Shown here: piece after piece, positions 5,848-14,216 of the stretch
Numbering within the stretch: position 1 is the stretch's first letter
Layout of the letters: every line of letters starts with the position of its first letter
Origin: CAZXYF01 sp964644705
GTDB taxonomy: Bacteria; Planctomycetota; Brocadiia; SM23-32
NCBI GenBank assembly: GCA_964644705.1
Contig: CAZXYF010000050.1
Coordinates: forward strand, 1 to 18,875
DNA length: 18,875 bases
Direction: 5' to 3'
Program-made: the position numbers and the translations under genes
The notes under the pieces: generated by a model
What the model was told of the DNA's origin: nothing
Databases searched by the model: none
What the model saw: the letters and a program-made list of their open reading frames with translations, nothing else

Positions 5848-7222
5848 TAACGCGCTTGTAGTGGACGATGATGCGATGGACCGGGAGCTCATTCAAGAAG
5901 GCCTTGGATGCCTTGAGATGGGCATCGATGTGGAAACTGCTTCCGACGGACAGGAAGCGTGTGAGATTATTGGAGAGAAACATTTTGATATCGTTTTCGC
6001 GGACTTATGCATGCCCCACAAAGATGGGATCGATGTGCTCGATAAGGTGAATAACCGGCGTCCCGGGACGGAGGTTGTAATCGTCACCGGCGACGGTGAG
6101 ATTCAGACGGCCGTCCGGGCGATGAAGAAAGGATGTTTTGATTATCTGCAAAAGCCCATCTCCATTGATGAGGTGGAGGCGGTTGTCACCCGCCTGAACC
6201 GGCACCTGAAAGTTGTCCGCGAGAACAACTATTTCCGGTCCGAACTGGGGAAGAATGACGCTGAGGTGGAGCTGATCGGGCAGAGCAAGATTTTCCGGCA
6301 GTTCTGCAGCCAGGCCGTTCAGGTAGCCCCCACCGATGCGACCGTTTTGTTGCAGGGAGAAAGTGGGACGGGAAAAGAGCTGATGGCGCGCCTGATCCAC
6401 GACGCCAGTCCGCGCGAGGGAGAGCCGTTTATTCGTGTCAACTGCGCGGCCCTCTCCGAAACGCTGCTGGAAAGCGAATTGTTTGGACACAAGAAGGGCG
6501 CTTTCACCGGGGCGACCGAATCCCGGCCCGGCCGGTTTGAGCTGGCCGATGGCGGGACGATCATGCTGGATGAGGTGACGGAGACCAGCGAGAATCTGCA
6601 GGCGGAGTTGCTGCGGGTTATCGAAGCCAAGGAGTTCGAACGGGTGGGTGGAACCGAGACGATTCACGTGGACGTGCGGATCATTGCCACAACCAACCGG
6701 GACATCGCGCAGGCCGTGGAAGAGGGCAAATTTCGTGAAGATCTGTTTTACCGCCTGAACGTCGTGCCGATTGAGCTGCCACCGTTGCGTGAGCGGGATG
6801 GTGACGTGCCCCTTCTGGCGACCTGCTTCGCCCGCCGAATCTCACGTGAGCTCGGGCGGCGGTGTCCGGAATTCAGTGATGAGGCCATGGAAAAGCTCCA
6901 GAACTATTCCTGGCCGGGGAATGTGCGAGAACTTGAAAATTTGATCCAGCGCGTTCTGATTATGTCCCCCGGGAACTGCATCCAGCCGGAGGATCTGCCG
7001 GGCTATCTGGATGATGATGTGGGGTTGGATACCGATGCCCTGCTGGAGGGGGACCGGACGCTGGAGGATATCGAACGTCAGGCGATACTGGGCGCGATAA
7101 ACGAGGCGGACGGGAATAAAACCCAGGCGGCGGAGACACTGGGCATTTCACCGCGAACGGTCTGGAACAAGTTGCAGAAGTATGAAGAAGATGGAGTTCT
7201 GCCCGAAAAATTTGCGTCGTGA
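5840..7222 (+). CDS. NtrC-type σ54-dependent flagellar response regulator (FlrC/FleR/FlgR-like)
   Basis: Encodes 460 residues. The receiver domain (1-120) has the acidic pocket DDD at 9-11, phosphoacceptor Asp55 (FADLCMP), Thr83 and Lys105. The AAA+ domain has Walker A GESGTGKE (173-180), the σ54-contacting GAFTGA loop (220-225), and Walker B GGTIMLDE (238-245), followed by an arginine-finger region. A Fis-type helix-turn-helix closes the protein (NKTQAAETLGISPRTVWNKL, near the end). All signatures are intact, so it should be an active activator. ATG 5840 with AAAGG eight bases upstream is preferred over GTG 5822. It overlaps the kinase gene by eight bases. The likely target is the σ54 promoter 75 bases downstream of its stop, ahead of flgB, and possibly the one at 1026. 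Confidence 0.93.
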   Translation: MINNALVVDDDAMDRELIQEGLGCLEMGIDVETASDGQEACEIIGEKHFDIVFADLCMPHKDGIDVLDKVNNRRPGTEVVIVTGDGEIQTAVRAMKKGCFDYLQKPISIDEVEAVVTRLNRHLKVVRENNYFRSELGKNDAEVELIGQSKIFRQFCSQAVQVAPTDATVLLQGESGTGKELMARLIHDASPREGEPFIRVNCAALSETLLESELFGHKKGAFTGATESRPGRFELADGGTIMLDEVTETSENLQAELLRVIEAKEFERVGGTETIHVDVRIIATTNRDIAQAVEEGKFREDLFYRLNVVPIELPPLRERDGDVPLLATCFARRISRELGRRCPEFSDEAMEKLQNYSWPGNVRELENLIQRVLIMSPGNCIQPEDLPGYLDDDVGLDTDALLEGDRTLEDIERQAILGAINEADGNKTQAAETLGISPRTVWNKLQKYEEDGVLPEKFAS

Positions 7223-7296
7223 CGGAATGTTTTGCTTACCCGCGTGCTCGTCCGCGTGTGAGAGGCCGGTGGGCGTTGCTGAGGCGGGTTCGGGAA

Positions 7297-7314
7297 GCGG
7301 CACGGAGTTTGCGC
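7297..7314 (+). promoter_or_regulatory. σ54 promoter of the flgB-fliN operon
   Basis: GGCACGG with GG at 7299-7300, then GC at 7311-7312 after exactly ten bases (CGGCACG-N4-TTTGC). This is very close to the TGGCACG-N4-TTGC consensus. Transcription should start near 7324, giving a leader of about 37 bases with GGAAGGAG before the flgB ATG. It lies directly downstream of the σ54 activator gene. Confidence 0.85.
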
Positions 7315-7360
7315 TTTATACTAAGGGTACCGTAGCCGAAAACGTTGGAAGGAGAACACA

Positions 7361-7708
7361 ATGAAAGTAATGAATGCTGACAGAGTGTTGAAACTTATGG
7401 ACGTGGAGTCCGAGCGCCGTAAGGTGCTGATGAATAACCTGGCAAATCTGAATACGCCCGGTTATCGGGCGGGACGTGTGAGTTTTGAGGAGGCTCTTTC
7501 AAAGACGCTTTCTGACGGGGAAGTGAACGGTGAAATCGAAACGGACGTAACCCGTCCCCGGTTTCAAAACGATGATGGACAGGGAAACAACGTGGAGCTG
7601 GGCCGCGAAGTGGTGGAGCTGAACAAAAATTCGATGCGGACCGAAACGTATCTCTCGTATCTGAAGTTCAGGAAAAAACAGGCTATGACGGCGATCAATG
7701 GCCAGTAA
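7361..7708 (+). CDS. flgB: Flagellar proximal-rod protein FlgB
   Basis: Encodes 115 residues. FlgB is a rod subunit just outside the MS ring and is exported by the flagellar type III apparatus, so it has no signal peptide. The N-terminus has the rod/hook family pattern in which a helix is followed by LMNNLANLNTPGYRA (about residues 22-36), matching the usual N-I-A-N-x-x-T-P-G-Y. The C-terminus keeps the family V-E-L-x-x-E-V/M...N-x-x-x-Y helix in a VELNKNSMRTETYLSYLKFR-like form. It is slightly shorter than typical FlgB (about 130). AAGGAG is seven bases ahead of the ATG. First gene of the σ54 operon. Confidence 0.92.
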   Translation: MKVMNADRVLKLMDVESERRKVLMNNLANLNTPGYRAGRVSFEEALSKTLSDGEVNGEIETDVTRPRFQNDDGQGNNVELGREVVELNKNSMRTETYLSYLKFRKKQAMTAINGQ

Positions 7709-7724
7709 ATCGAGGTGAGTACCA

Positions 7725-8123
7725 ATGGGTGATACACAAACGACATGGTCTATAGTCGGGTCGGGAATGCGGGCGCAATGGCGCCGCATCAACGTGAGTT
7801 CTCGCAACCTGGCCAACGCGGAAAATACACACGACGTGAACGGAGAACCGTATAAAAAGCGCAATGTGGTCTTCAGCACGGTTATGAATGATTTATCCGG
7901 CGTGCGTGTGGACGGCACGAAAGCATCGGAGGAACCATACCGTGAAGTGTTTAACCCCGGTCATCCGGCCGCCGACGAGAGCGGTATGGTGACGATGCCC
8001 AATGTTGACGTTCCAACGGAGACGGTGGATATGATGTCGGCCAGCCGGGCGTACAAGGCCAATTTTATGGCGATGCAGAACTTCCGGAAGATCTGTCAGA
8101 AAACTCTTGAGCTAATTGGGTGA
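7725..8123 (+). CDS. flgC: Flagellar proximal-rod protein FlgC
   Basis: Encodes 132 residues of normal length. The N-terminus has the rod signature NVSSRNLANAENTH (about 24-37), and the C-terminus has the FlgC hallmark: HPAADESGMVTMPNVDVP, then an ETVDMMSASRAYKAN segment. GAGGTGA precedes the ATG. FlgC polymerises with FlgB and FlgF in the proximal rod. Its TGA overlaps the ATG of fliE, indicating coupled translation. Confidence 0.95.
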   Translation: MGDTQTTWSIVGSGMRAQWRRINVSSRNLANAENTHDVNGEPYKKRNVVFSTVMNDLSGVRVDGTKASEEPYREVFNPGHPAADESGMVTMPNVDVPTETVDMMSASRAYKANFMAMQNFRKICQKTLELIG

Positions 8124-8440
8124 TGACAATGCGACCAACTCAAATAAACAGCAATCGCTTAACTCCCCTGCGCAACTCCCCCTTTACGCAAAAACCGGGG
8201 CAGGTGCAGGAGGGCGGTAAGGTTGAGTTTTCCGAGATGGTCGAAGACTACGTGTCGGAGGTGGATTCACTGCAGGACAACGCCGATAAGGCGCTGCAGG
8301 ATATTGCGACGGGAAAGACCGATAACGTTCATCAGTTTGCAGTAGCCGCGAGTCAGGCGGATTTGAGTTTCCGGCTGATGGCGAAGATACGGAACAAACT
8401 CGTCAGCGCATACAACGAAATCATGAAAATGAGGGTCTGA
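8123..8440 (+). CDS. fliE: Flagellar MS-ring/rod adaptor FliE
   Basis: Encodes 105 residues. FliE joins the MS ring to the rod and gates early export. The conserved C-terminal half is clear: F-x-x-M-V...V-x-x-x-Q-x-x-A-D-x-A near 37-60, then VHQFAVAASQADLSFRLMAKIRNKL broken across about 70-94, ending in AYNEIMKMRV. The N-terminal 30 residues are variable, as usual. The start is uncertain between ATG 8123 (overlapping the flgC stop) and ATG 8129; neither has a strong ribosome site. Confidence 0.92.
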   Translation: MTMRPTQINSNRLTPLRNSPFTQKPGQVQEGGKVEFSEMVEDYVSEVDSLQDNADKALQDIATGKTDNVHQFAVAASQADLSFRLMAKIRNKLVSAYNEIMKMRV

Positions 8441-8441
8441 T

Positions 8442-9962
8442 ATGGGTGCATTGAGGGAATACCTGGAACGCGGTCTTGAAACATGGCGGGAGCTTTCGCC
8501 AGGGCACAGGATCATCATGGTGTTGCTGATGCTTGTGTGCATTGGATCGATTGTTGTGCTCGTGGCATGGCAGGGGCAGAACCAGCAGCGGATCCTGTTC
8601 AGCGGTTTAAGCTCCGAGGAGTGTGCCGAAGTGGCCAAAACACTGGAATCGTCCGGTATCCCGGCGAGCATGTCCGCGGACGGTACCGGCATTATGGTGC
8701 CGGAAAGCCGCATGCAGGAGGCGCGCATGGTGGTGGCTCAGGAAGGTATGCCCAATCAGTCCGGCAAGGGGCTGAAAGTGTTTCAAAAGCCAAAACTTGG
8801 CATGACCCCGTTCGCGGAAAAGGTCACATTCGTCGATGCGCTGCAGACGGAGCTGGCCGCGACGATCACGACGCTGGAGGGTGTGAGCAAGGCACGCGTG
8901 CATCTGAGTCTGCCCGAGCGGAAAGTATTCACCAAACAGGAGGAAAAAGCAACGGCCTCGGTGCTGGTCGTGACGCAGCAGGGCGAAGGGCTGGGCAACA
9001 AGGAAGTGGCGGGAATCACAAATCTCGTCGGGTCGGCGGTCAATAGTTTGAGCTCCCAGGACGTGACGGTAACGGATGCGCAGGGTAACGTTTTGACCGG
9101 CGATAAGGGCCCGCAGGGCAGCATACAGGCAGGGGGACAGTGGGATTATCGCCAGCGTATCGAGCAGGATCTGGCGCAGAATGCGAAGAAAATGCTGACA
9201 CGGGTGTTGGGACCCGGTCAGGCCGAGGTGAAAGTGAGTGCCGAACTGGAATTTGTGAATCAGACCACGCGCAAGGAATCACTGGATGGTGATAACAAGG
9301 TGCTGGTGAGTGAACAGATTGAAAGTGAAGAATCAACCGGTGGTGGAGGACGTGTCGGGGGCGTGCCCGGTAAAGAGGGACAGGGAGGTGGTCAGGCGGC
9401 CGGTGGAGCCGGTGAGTCGAGCAGCTCGGAAAACATCAATACCGAGTATATGGTGGGGAAATCGGTAACGGAGACGGTGGATCGCGGGGCGCGGATCAAG
9501 CGTCTGTCCGTGGCGGCTTTTGTGGATACGGCATCCAAAAAAGATGGTAAAAAGAAGGCCCTTGACACGGAACAGATCCGAAAAGTTATAGCGGAAGCGG
9601 TTGGTTACCAGGAATCCCGGGGGGACAGTCTGGAGGTCATGGAGGCCGATTTTCCGGATCCCGTTGGCGCGGATGCGATAGATGATGGCGGCATGGTGCC
9701 GCGGTGGGTATTTCCCCTGGCGCGTTACGGGGCGGTGGTTGTGGTTGCCCTGATTTGTTTGATGATCGCGCGCTGGGCCCTCAGTGGTCCAGAACTGCAG
9801 GAGGTTCCCCAGATGGAACTGGATCTTCTGCCCGACGGTAAGGAGGCCGAGGGCGGAAAAACCCGTGAGGAACTGGCCTGGGAACAGGTTGTTCAGATGG
9901 TGGATGAGCGGCCCGAGGAAAGCGGGCGTTTACTCGAAGCCTGGATACGATCTGAGGAGTGA
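8442..9962 (+). CDS. fliF: MS-ring protein FliF
   Basis: Encodes 506 residues, slightly shorter than typical FliF (about 530-560). FliF forms the MS ring in the inner membrane. Membrane helices are at about 23-43 and 424-446. Between them are the ring-building motifs: ILFSGLSSEE near 51, an LEGVSKARVHLSLPE stretch near 145-160, and an ATASVLVVTQ strand. A Gly-rich, probably disordered insert lies around 300-325. The cytoplasmic tail of about 59 residues ends in EESGRLLEAWIRSEE, resembling the FliG-binding helix (usually P-x-x-x-A-x-x-I/L-R-x-W-L). It starts one base after the fliE stop. Confidence 0.95.
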   Translation: MGALREYLERGLETWRELSPGHRIIMVLLMLVCIGSIVVLVAWQGQNQQRILFSGLSSEECAEVAKTLESSGIPASMSADGTGIMVPESRMQEARMVVAQEGMPNQSGKGLKVFQKPKLGMTPFAEKVTFVDALQTELAATITTLEGVSKARVHLSLPERKVFTKQEEKATASVLVVTQQGEGLGNKEVAGITNLVGSAVNSLSSQDVTVTDAQGNVLTGDKGPQGSIQAGGQWDYRQRIEQDLAQNAKKMLTRVLGPGQAEVKVSAELEFVNQTTRKESLDGDNKVLVSEQIESEESTGGGGRVGGVPGKEGQGGGQAAGGAGESSSSENINTEYMVGKSVTETVDRGARIKRLSVAAFVDTASKKDGKKKALDTEQIRKVIAEAVGYQESRGDSLEVMEADFPDPVGADAIDDGGMVPRWVFPLARYGAVVVVALICLMIARWALSGPELQEVPQMELDLLPDGKEAEGGKTREELAWEQVVQMVDERPEESGRLLEAWIRSEE

Positions 9963-9970
9963 GGTGAACC

Positions 9971-11041
9971 GTGGCTAACAGCAAACTATCAGGTGCCCAG
10001 CGAGCGGCGATGTTGGTGAGCGCTCTGGATGAGGAGAAAGCATCGACCCTGCTGGACCACATAAGCGAAGAGTCTTTGCAGGAGTTGCGCCAGGCTGCCG
10101 ACGAGCTGGATCCGGGGCAGGTGAGCCGGCGAGATAAGCTGCACACAGTGGCGTCGTTCCTTCATGGTCAGCGCGACACCCCGTTTTTGCTGGGCAATCC
10201 GCACGCACGTTTCCAACACATTCTTGATGAAGCGGTCGGAGGAGAAGAGGACCTGGCGGAGGAGGCCGGAAACGGTGCGAGTGAAGGAAGCCAGGAGGGC
10301 CAGGAAGAATCCGGTGGCCAGGCGGATGTGGCGGCGGATCTGGAGGGGGCGATTCGTGAAGCATCGGCCAGTGATATGTCCACTCTGTTGAATCAGGAGA
10401 GCGTGCGCTGCGCGGCGGTGTTGCTCAATTCCCTTTCCGGAGGACTGGCCGGCGAGGTGTTGAACATGCTGGAACCGGACCGACGAGAACTGATTGCTCA
10501 ACGCCTCTGCACCATGGATCAGGTGCCGCAGGAGGTGACCAATGAGGTAACGGAGACGTTTCTGGAACGATTGCACGAGAGTCAGGCCGGTGGCGGCTCA
10601 TCCAGCAGCGAAGGAGAACGACTGGATCGACTGGCCGAGATGATTTCCGGGTTGGAAGGCGATTCCCAGAAGAAACTTCTGGAAAAGATGCAGCGGACGG
10701 ATCCTGAACTGGCGGAGGAAATTGAGCGACGTATATTTGCGTTTGAAGACCTGGTCGATGTGGGGAAGCGTTCCCTGCAGACGTTACTGGGGAAAATGGA
10801 GTCGAACACCATTGCAATCGCCATTAAAGGGGCCTCGGATGAACTGGAGGAAATCATCACCGACAACCTGTCGCAACGTGTGCTGGAACAGGTGAACGAA
10901 GAGCGAGAACTGGCCGGTAGCGTGCCGAAGTCCGAAGCGATGGAAGCACGGGACGAGATTATGCGCGTGGCCCGGGAGATGGATCGCGAGGGCGAATTAG
11001 AGTTTGTTGCGGGAAGCCAGGAGGAGGAGTTCGTTGAATAA
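9971..11041 (+). CDS. fliG: Flagellar switch protein FliG (divergent)
   Basis: Encodes 356 residues from a GTG start with GAGG seven bases upstream. FliG couples the MS ring to the stator and sets rotation. The N-terminal FliF-binding domain is about 5-85. An acidic Gly/Glu/Gln linker (about 90-118) is unusually long. The middle domain begins near 135, but the FliM-binding EHPQ motif is replaced by QESV (142-145). The C-terminal torque domain keeps FEDLVDVGKRSLQ (258-270), IKGA (Lys286), SQR (Arg303) and acidic Glu310/Glu311, equivalent to E. coli K264, R281 and D288/D289. The GPVR motif reads GSVPK, so R297 is Pro with Lys next to it. Position and the C-terminal domain make the call firm despite the divergence. 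The end overlaps fliH. Confidence 0.9.
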   Translation: MANSKLSGAQRAAMLVSALDEEKASTLLDHISEESLQELRQAADELDPGQVSRRDKLHTVASFLHGQRDTPFLLGNPHARFQHILDEAVGGEEDLAEEAGNGASEGSQEGQEESGGQADVAADLEGAIREASASDMSTLLNQESVRCAAVLLNSLSGGLAGEVLNMLEPDRRELIAQRLCTMDQVPQEVTNEVTETFLERLHESQAGGGSSSSEGERLDRLAEMISGLEGDSQKKLLEKMQRTDPELAEEIERRIFAFEDLVDVGKRSLQTLLGKMESNTIAIAIKGASDELEEIITDNLSQRVLEQVNEERELAGSVPKSEAMEARDEIMRVAREMDREGELEFVAGSQEEEFVE

Positions 11042-11669
11042 TATCGTTGAAATAGAATTCGATCGTCCGCTGTCGGGTCTGGCGTCTGATCTTTGTGAGG
11101 ATGTTTCCGAACAGGAAACTCGCAACAGTGAGGAGATGGAGCGATTGCGTGAGAAGCTGGCTGAGCGGGAACAGAAGCTCGATGAGTTGCGGCAGCAGCT
11201 CACTCAGTGGGAGAACGTGTATAAAGAAAAACAGGAAGAGATGGATCGTATATGCGATCAACTGGGAAGTATCCTCGATGAGACGAAGAACAGCCGGGCG
11301 GAACTGATGCAGGACAATGAAGAGGACATGGTCAATTTTTGTCTCGATCTGACCGAAAAGATACTGCAGCATGAGATCAAACACGGACGATATAAGATTG
11401 AGAAGATCCTGGAGAATGCTCTCGAGAGGGTGAAGGACAGCAGTAAAGTCGTAATCCGGGTGAGCCCCGAGGACCATGATGATGCGAGTGAAGCCGTGGA
11501 CTGGTTGTGCTCGGAGAACAATTTGGAAGACGTAGAACTGGTGGAAGATGAAGAGATACCGGCCGCGTCATGTCGGATTGAGTTTGATTCGGGGTCGGTC
11601 ATCTCGGATATTCACGATCGTTTGCAAAAAATTGAAAATGAAATCATGAAACAGGGCGGAGGACAATAA
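11034..11669 (+). CDS. fliH: Flagellar export regulator FliH
   Basis: Encodes 211 residues. FliH binds the FliI ATPase and docks it to the export gate and C ring. A long coiled coil covers about 30-95. The C-terminal half matches the FliH/SctL family: MVNFCLDLTEKILQHEI (about 99-115), a VVIRVSPED strand, and the closing pattern C-R-I-E-F-D-S-G-S-V...I-x-x-R-L-x-x-I, equivalent to the usual GG-x-x...G-x-I/V-D...L-x-x-I. I chose TTG 11034 because GAGGAGGAG at 11021-11029 is correctly placed; a TTG at 11004 would lack this and give an RRRSS prefix. It overlaps fliG by eight bases. Confidence 0.85.
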   Translation: MNNIVEIEFDRPLSGLASDLCEDVSEQETRNSEEMERLREKLAEREQKLDELRQQLTQWENVYKEKQEEMDRICDQLGSILDETKNSRAELMQDNEEDMVNFCLDLTEKILQHEIKHGRYKIEKILENALERVKDSSKVVIRVSPEDHDDASEAVDWLCSENNLEDVELVEDEEIPAASCRIEFDSGSVISDIHDRLQKIENEIMKQGGGQ

Positions 11670-12998
11670 ATGTCTCTGGAGCTGAACCAATTCCGAGAAA
11701 AAGTGGCCAGCATGGACTGCATGACCTACGGTGGGCGCGTCAAACGCATGAGCGGTGCCATCGTGGAATCCAGCGGGCCGAGTGTCGGGGTGGGGGAGTT
11801 ATGTGAAATAATTCCCCAGCAGAGCAATGGAGATCAACGGATACGCGCGGAAGTTGTGGGATTCCGGGAGAACACCACCATCCTGATGCCCCTGGAAAAA
11901 GTGACCGGGGTGAAGGCAGGGGATCCTGTCGTATCGACCAACGGCGATTTGCGGGTGAACATGGGCATGGATCTGTTGGGCCGGGTCCTGAACGGGCTCG
12001 GGCAACCGATCGATGATAAGGGACAGATTGCCTGCCCGCATTCTGTGCCGATCTATAACGATGCCCCACCGCCGATGGAACGTGCCACTATTGAGGATGT
12101 CATGGTAACTGGAATCAGGGCGATTGATACGGCCCTGACCCTGGGGCGCGGTCAGCGGGTTGGTATTTTCTCCGGGGCCGGAGTCGGAAAAAGTACCCTC
12201 CTGGCGCAGATTGCCCGCAACGCCGAAGCCGACGTGAATGTGATCGTGCTGGTGGGCGAGCGGGGCCGGGAAGTGCGTGAATTCATTGACAACACCCTGG
12301 GGCCGGAGGGGCTGGAAAAGTCCGTGGTCGTAGCAGCGACGGCGAACATGCCACCGCTGCTCAAAGTTAAATCTGCATTCACGGCCACAACCATTGCCGA
12401 ATATTTTCGTGAACAGGGGCTGCATGTGCTGTTTATGATGGACTCGTTGACCCGGGTGGCCAACAGCCAGCGTGAAATTGGCCTGGCGGCCGGTGAACCG
12501 CCCACCGCGCAGGGGTATCCCCCGTCGGTCTTCTCGCTGATTCCCGAATTGACCGAACGTCTGGGTAACTCATCGCAGGGAAGCATCACGGGGATTTATT
12601 CAGTCCTGGTTGAGCGCGATGATTTCACCGAGCCCGTAGCCGATACGGTTCGCAGCAGCCTCGATGGTCATATCATCCTGTCGAGGGAAATGGCGGATCG
12701 GGGTCATTATCCCGCCATCGATTTGCTCGGAAGCATCAGTCGCTTGCAACGGCAGGTGGTGGAGGAAGATGTGCGCCAGATGGCCCAGCAGTTGCGCAGT
12801 TTGGTCAGCACGTATCGGGAGGCCGAAGACCTGATCAAAATCGGGGCCTACAATCGCGGGACGAGTCCCAAGATTGATCGGGCGATTGATCTTATGCCCG
12901 AGGTGGAGGACTTTTTGCAGCAGGATCTGGGGGAACTGACAGCATTTATCGAATCGCGCCGGCGGTTGAAAGAGATTATAGATCGCTGGGAGTTTTAG
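11670..12998 (+). CDS. fliI: Flagellum-specific export ATPase FliI
   Basis: Encodes 442 residues, the usual length. FliI is the F1-β-like hexameric ATPase that unloads substrates at the export gate. Walker A SGAGVGKST is at 168-176, the catalytic-glutamate segment GERGREV at 196-202, and Walker B LFMMDS at about 254-259. The TARNSQREIGLAAGEPP-type region reads TRVANSQREIGLAAGEPP, followed by GYPPSVFS, typical of FliI/SctN. All motifs are intact. The ATG immediately follows the fliH stop; GGAGGACAATAA gives the ribosome site. Confidence 0.97.
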   Translation: MSLELNQFREKVASMDCMTYGGRVKRMSGAIVESSGPSVGVGELCEIIPQQSNGDQRIRAEVVGFRENTTILMPLEKVTGVKAGDPVVSTNGDLRVNMGMDLLGRVLNGLGQPIDDKGQIACPHSVPIYNDAPPPMERATIEDVMVTGIRAIDTALTLGRGQRVGIFSGAGVGKSTLLAQIARNAEADVNVIVLVGERGREVREFIDNTLGPEGLEKSVVVAATANMPPLLKVKSAFTATTIAEYFREQGLHVLFMMDSLTRVANSQREIGLAAGEPPTAQGYPPSVFSLIPELTERLGNSSQGSITGIYSVLVERDDFTEPVADTVRSSLDGHIILSREMADRGHYPAIDLLGSISRLQRQVVEEDVRQMAQQLRSLVSTYREAEDLIKIGAYNRGTSPKIDRAIDLMPEVEDFLQQDLGELTAFIESRRRLKEIIDRWEF

Positions 12999-13023
12999 TG
13001 AGAACATTATTCTGAGGTAACTC

Positions 13024-13464
13024 GTGGTTTCCGCTTACAAAACCATTCTGGATGCGAAAGAGAAACGTGAGAAAGGCCTGAAACTGCAGCTGGCCGATAT
13101 CGATCAGCGCATCCAAAAGTGTCGCAGCACCCGGAGAACAGCTCTGCGGGCGTATCGTGACACGCTCACCAACCTCGGTCAAAAAACCGAGTCGGCCGGC
13201 GGGCACGATCAAATGGTGTTGGTCAGTCGATTGCGCGGGTACCGGTACGAAATCCGACAGTATGCCGACAAACTGAGTTCTCTGAAGCGGGAGAAGCGTG
13301 AAATTCGGGAGGAGTTGCAGGAAGTGGCTCGTTCCCGAAAGCTCCTTGAAGACCACATCGAAGAAAAAAAGAATGAAGAGCGCGAGGAATATGAGCGGCA
13401 GGAACGCAGATCCGCTGAAAACTTCGCTATCCACAATTATTCGACGGACGGGGGGGATTTATGA
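13024..13464 (+). CDS. fliJ: Flagellar export stalk protein FliJ
   Basis: Encodes 146 residues, nearly all α-helical coiled coil of high charge, the size and character of FliJ, which sits in the FliI hexamer like the γ subunit of F1. Sequence is poorly conserved in this family, so the assignment rests on length, the antiparallel coiled-coil pattern (two long helices around a break near residue 60) and position directly after fliI. The start is GTG 13024 with GAGGT a few bases before it. The stop overlaps the next ATG (ATGA at 13461-13464). Confidence 0.8.
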   Translation: MVSAYKTILDAKEKREKGLKLQLADIDQRIQKCRSTRRTALRAYRDTLTNLGQKTESAGGHDQMVLVSRLRGYRYEIRQYADKLSSLKREKREIREELQEVARSRKLLEDHIEEKKNEEREEYERQERRSAENFAIHNYSTDGGDL

Positions 13465-14210
13465 AAAAGATACTACTGGTGATTGTGGCGATTCCGTTGT
13501 TGCTTGGTGCGATGCTTGTTAGCCTGATAGTAAGCATCAACATGCAGGGCGGGATGCCGGAGTCAAAAGCGTGGGTGGGCGACATACCCGTGATTGGCTC
13601 ATACGTCAAGATAAGAAAAAAATCGGATAAAGCGGATCAAACGGATCAAACTACGGAAGCTGAGGCGAACGGAGGAGAAAGAGAGGAAGACTCACCTTCC
13701 GATGTCAGTCCTATGGTCATGGTGGCCTCGCGTGAACGCCTTGCCAAACTGTGCAAACAGGTCGAGGCCAAGCTCGTGCGATTGGAGGAGAAAGAGCGGC
13801 AGCTCCAGGAGAAAAAGTGGCAGCTGCAGAGCAGCAGGAAAGAGCTGAAAAAACAGAGAGAACGACTGCTGAACAAAGCGAGCAAACGGGAGGCAAAACT
13901 CAATAAAATGCAGGAACAGATTGCTAAAGCTCGAAAAAAGCTAAAAGGCATGCGCGTGAAGATAAAGAAGACGGAAAAGAAGAATCTTCAGCAGACGGCC
14001 GCTATGTTTGGCCGGATGGAGACCGGTGCAGCAGCACAAATCATCACCCGGATGTATGAGGATGGTGAGGAGGATACGGTGGTGAAAATTCTCTCAATGA
14101 TGCGGGAACGGAATGCCGGGGGCGTTATGGCCGAGATTGGGGATCCGAAGATCGGCGCCCGAATAACCAAAAAGCTATCTTACGTCACAGATGATACAGA
14201 AGGGGAATAA
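13461..14210 (+). CDS. MotE/FlbB-like motor-associated membrane protein
   Basis: Encodes 249 residues. One membrane helix (about 4-26) is followed by a polar, probably periplasmic region, a strong coiled coil (about 92-175), and a C-terminal domain (about 178-240) with the MotE/MgtE-N repeat: MFGRMETGAAAQIITRMYED, then VVKILSMMRERNAGGVMAEI, with the usual MDP read as GDP. MotE acts in the periplasm as a MotC chaperone in rhizobia; the related FlbB is a collar and stator scaffold in spirochetes. Its place directly before motA supports a stator-assembly role. The name cannot be fixed between MotE and FlbB from sequence reading alone. Confidence 0.8.
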   Translation: MKKILLVIVAIPLLLGAMLVSLIVSINMQGGMPESKAWVGDIPVIGSYVKIRKKSDKADQTDQTTEAEANGGEREEDSPSDVSPMVMVASRERLAKLCKQVEAKLVRLEEKERQLQEKKWQLQSSRKELKKQRERLLNKASKREAKLNKMQEQIAKARKKLKGMRVKIKKTEKKNLQQTAAMFGRMETGAAAQIITRMYEDGEEDTVVKILSMMRERNAGGVMAEIGDPKIGARITKKLSYVTDDTEGE

Positions 14211-14216
14211 TTCCCA

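Noticed and set aside
8483..9046. Plus-strand ORF of 187 codons in an alternate frame
   Set aside because: It overlaps fliF, whose frame is clearly coding, and its translation is Gly/Arg-rich with no recognisable fold.
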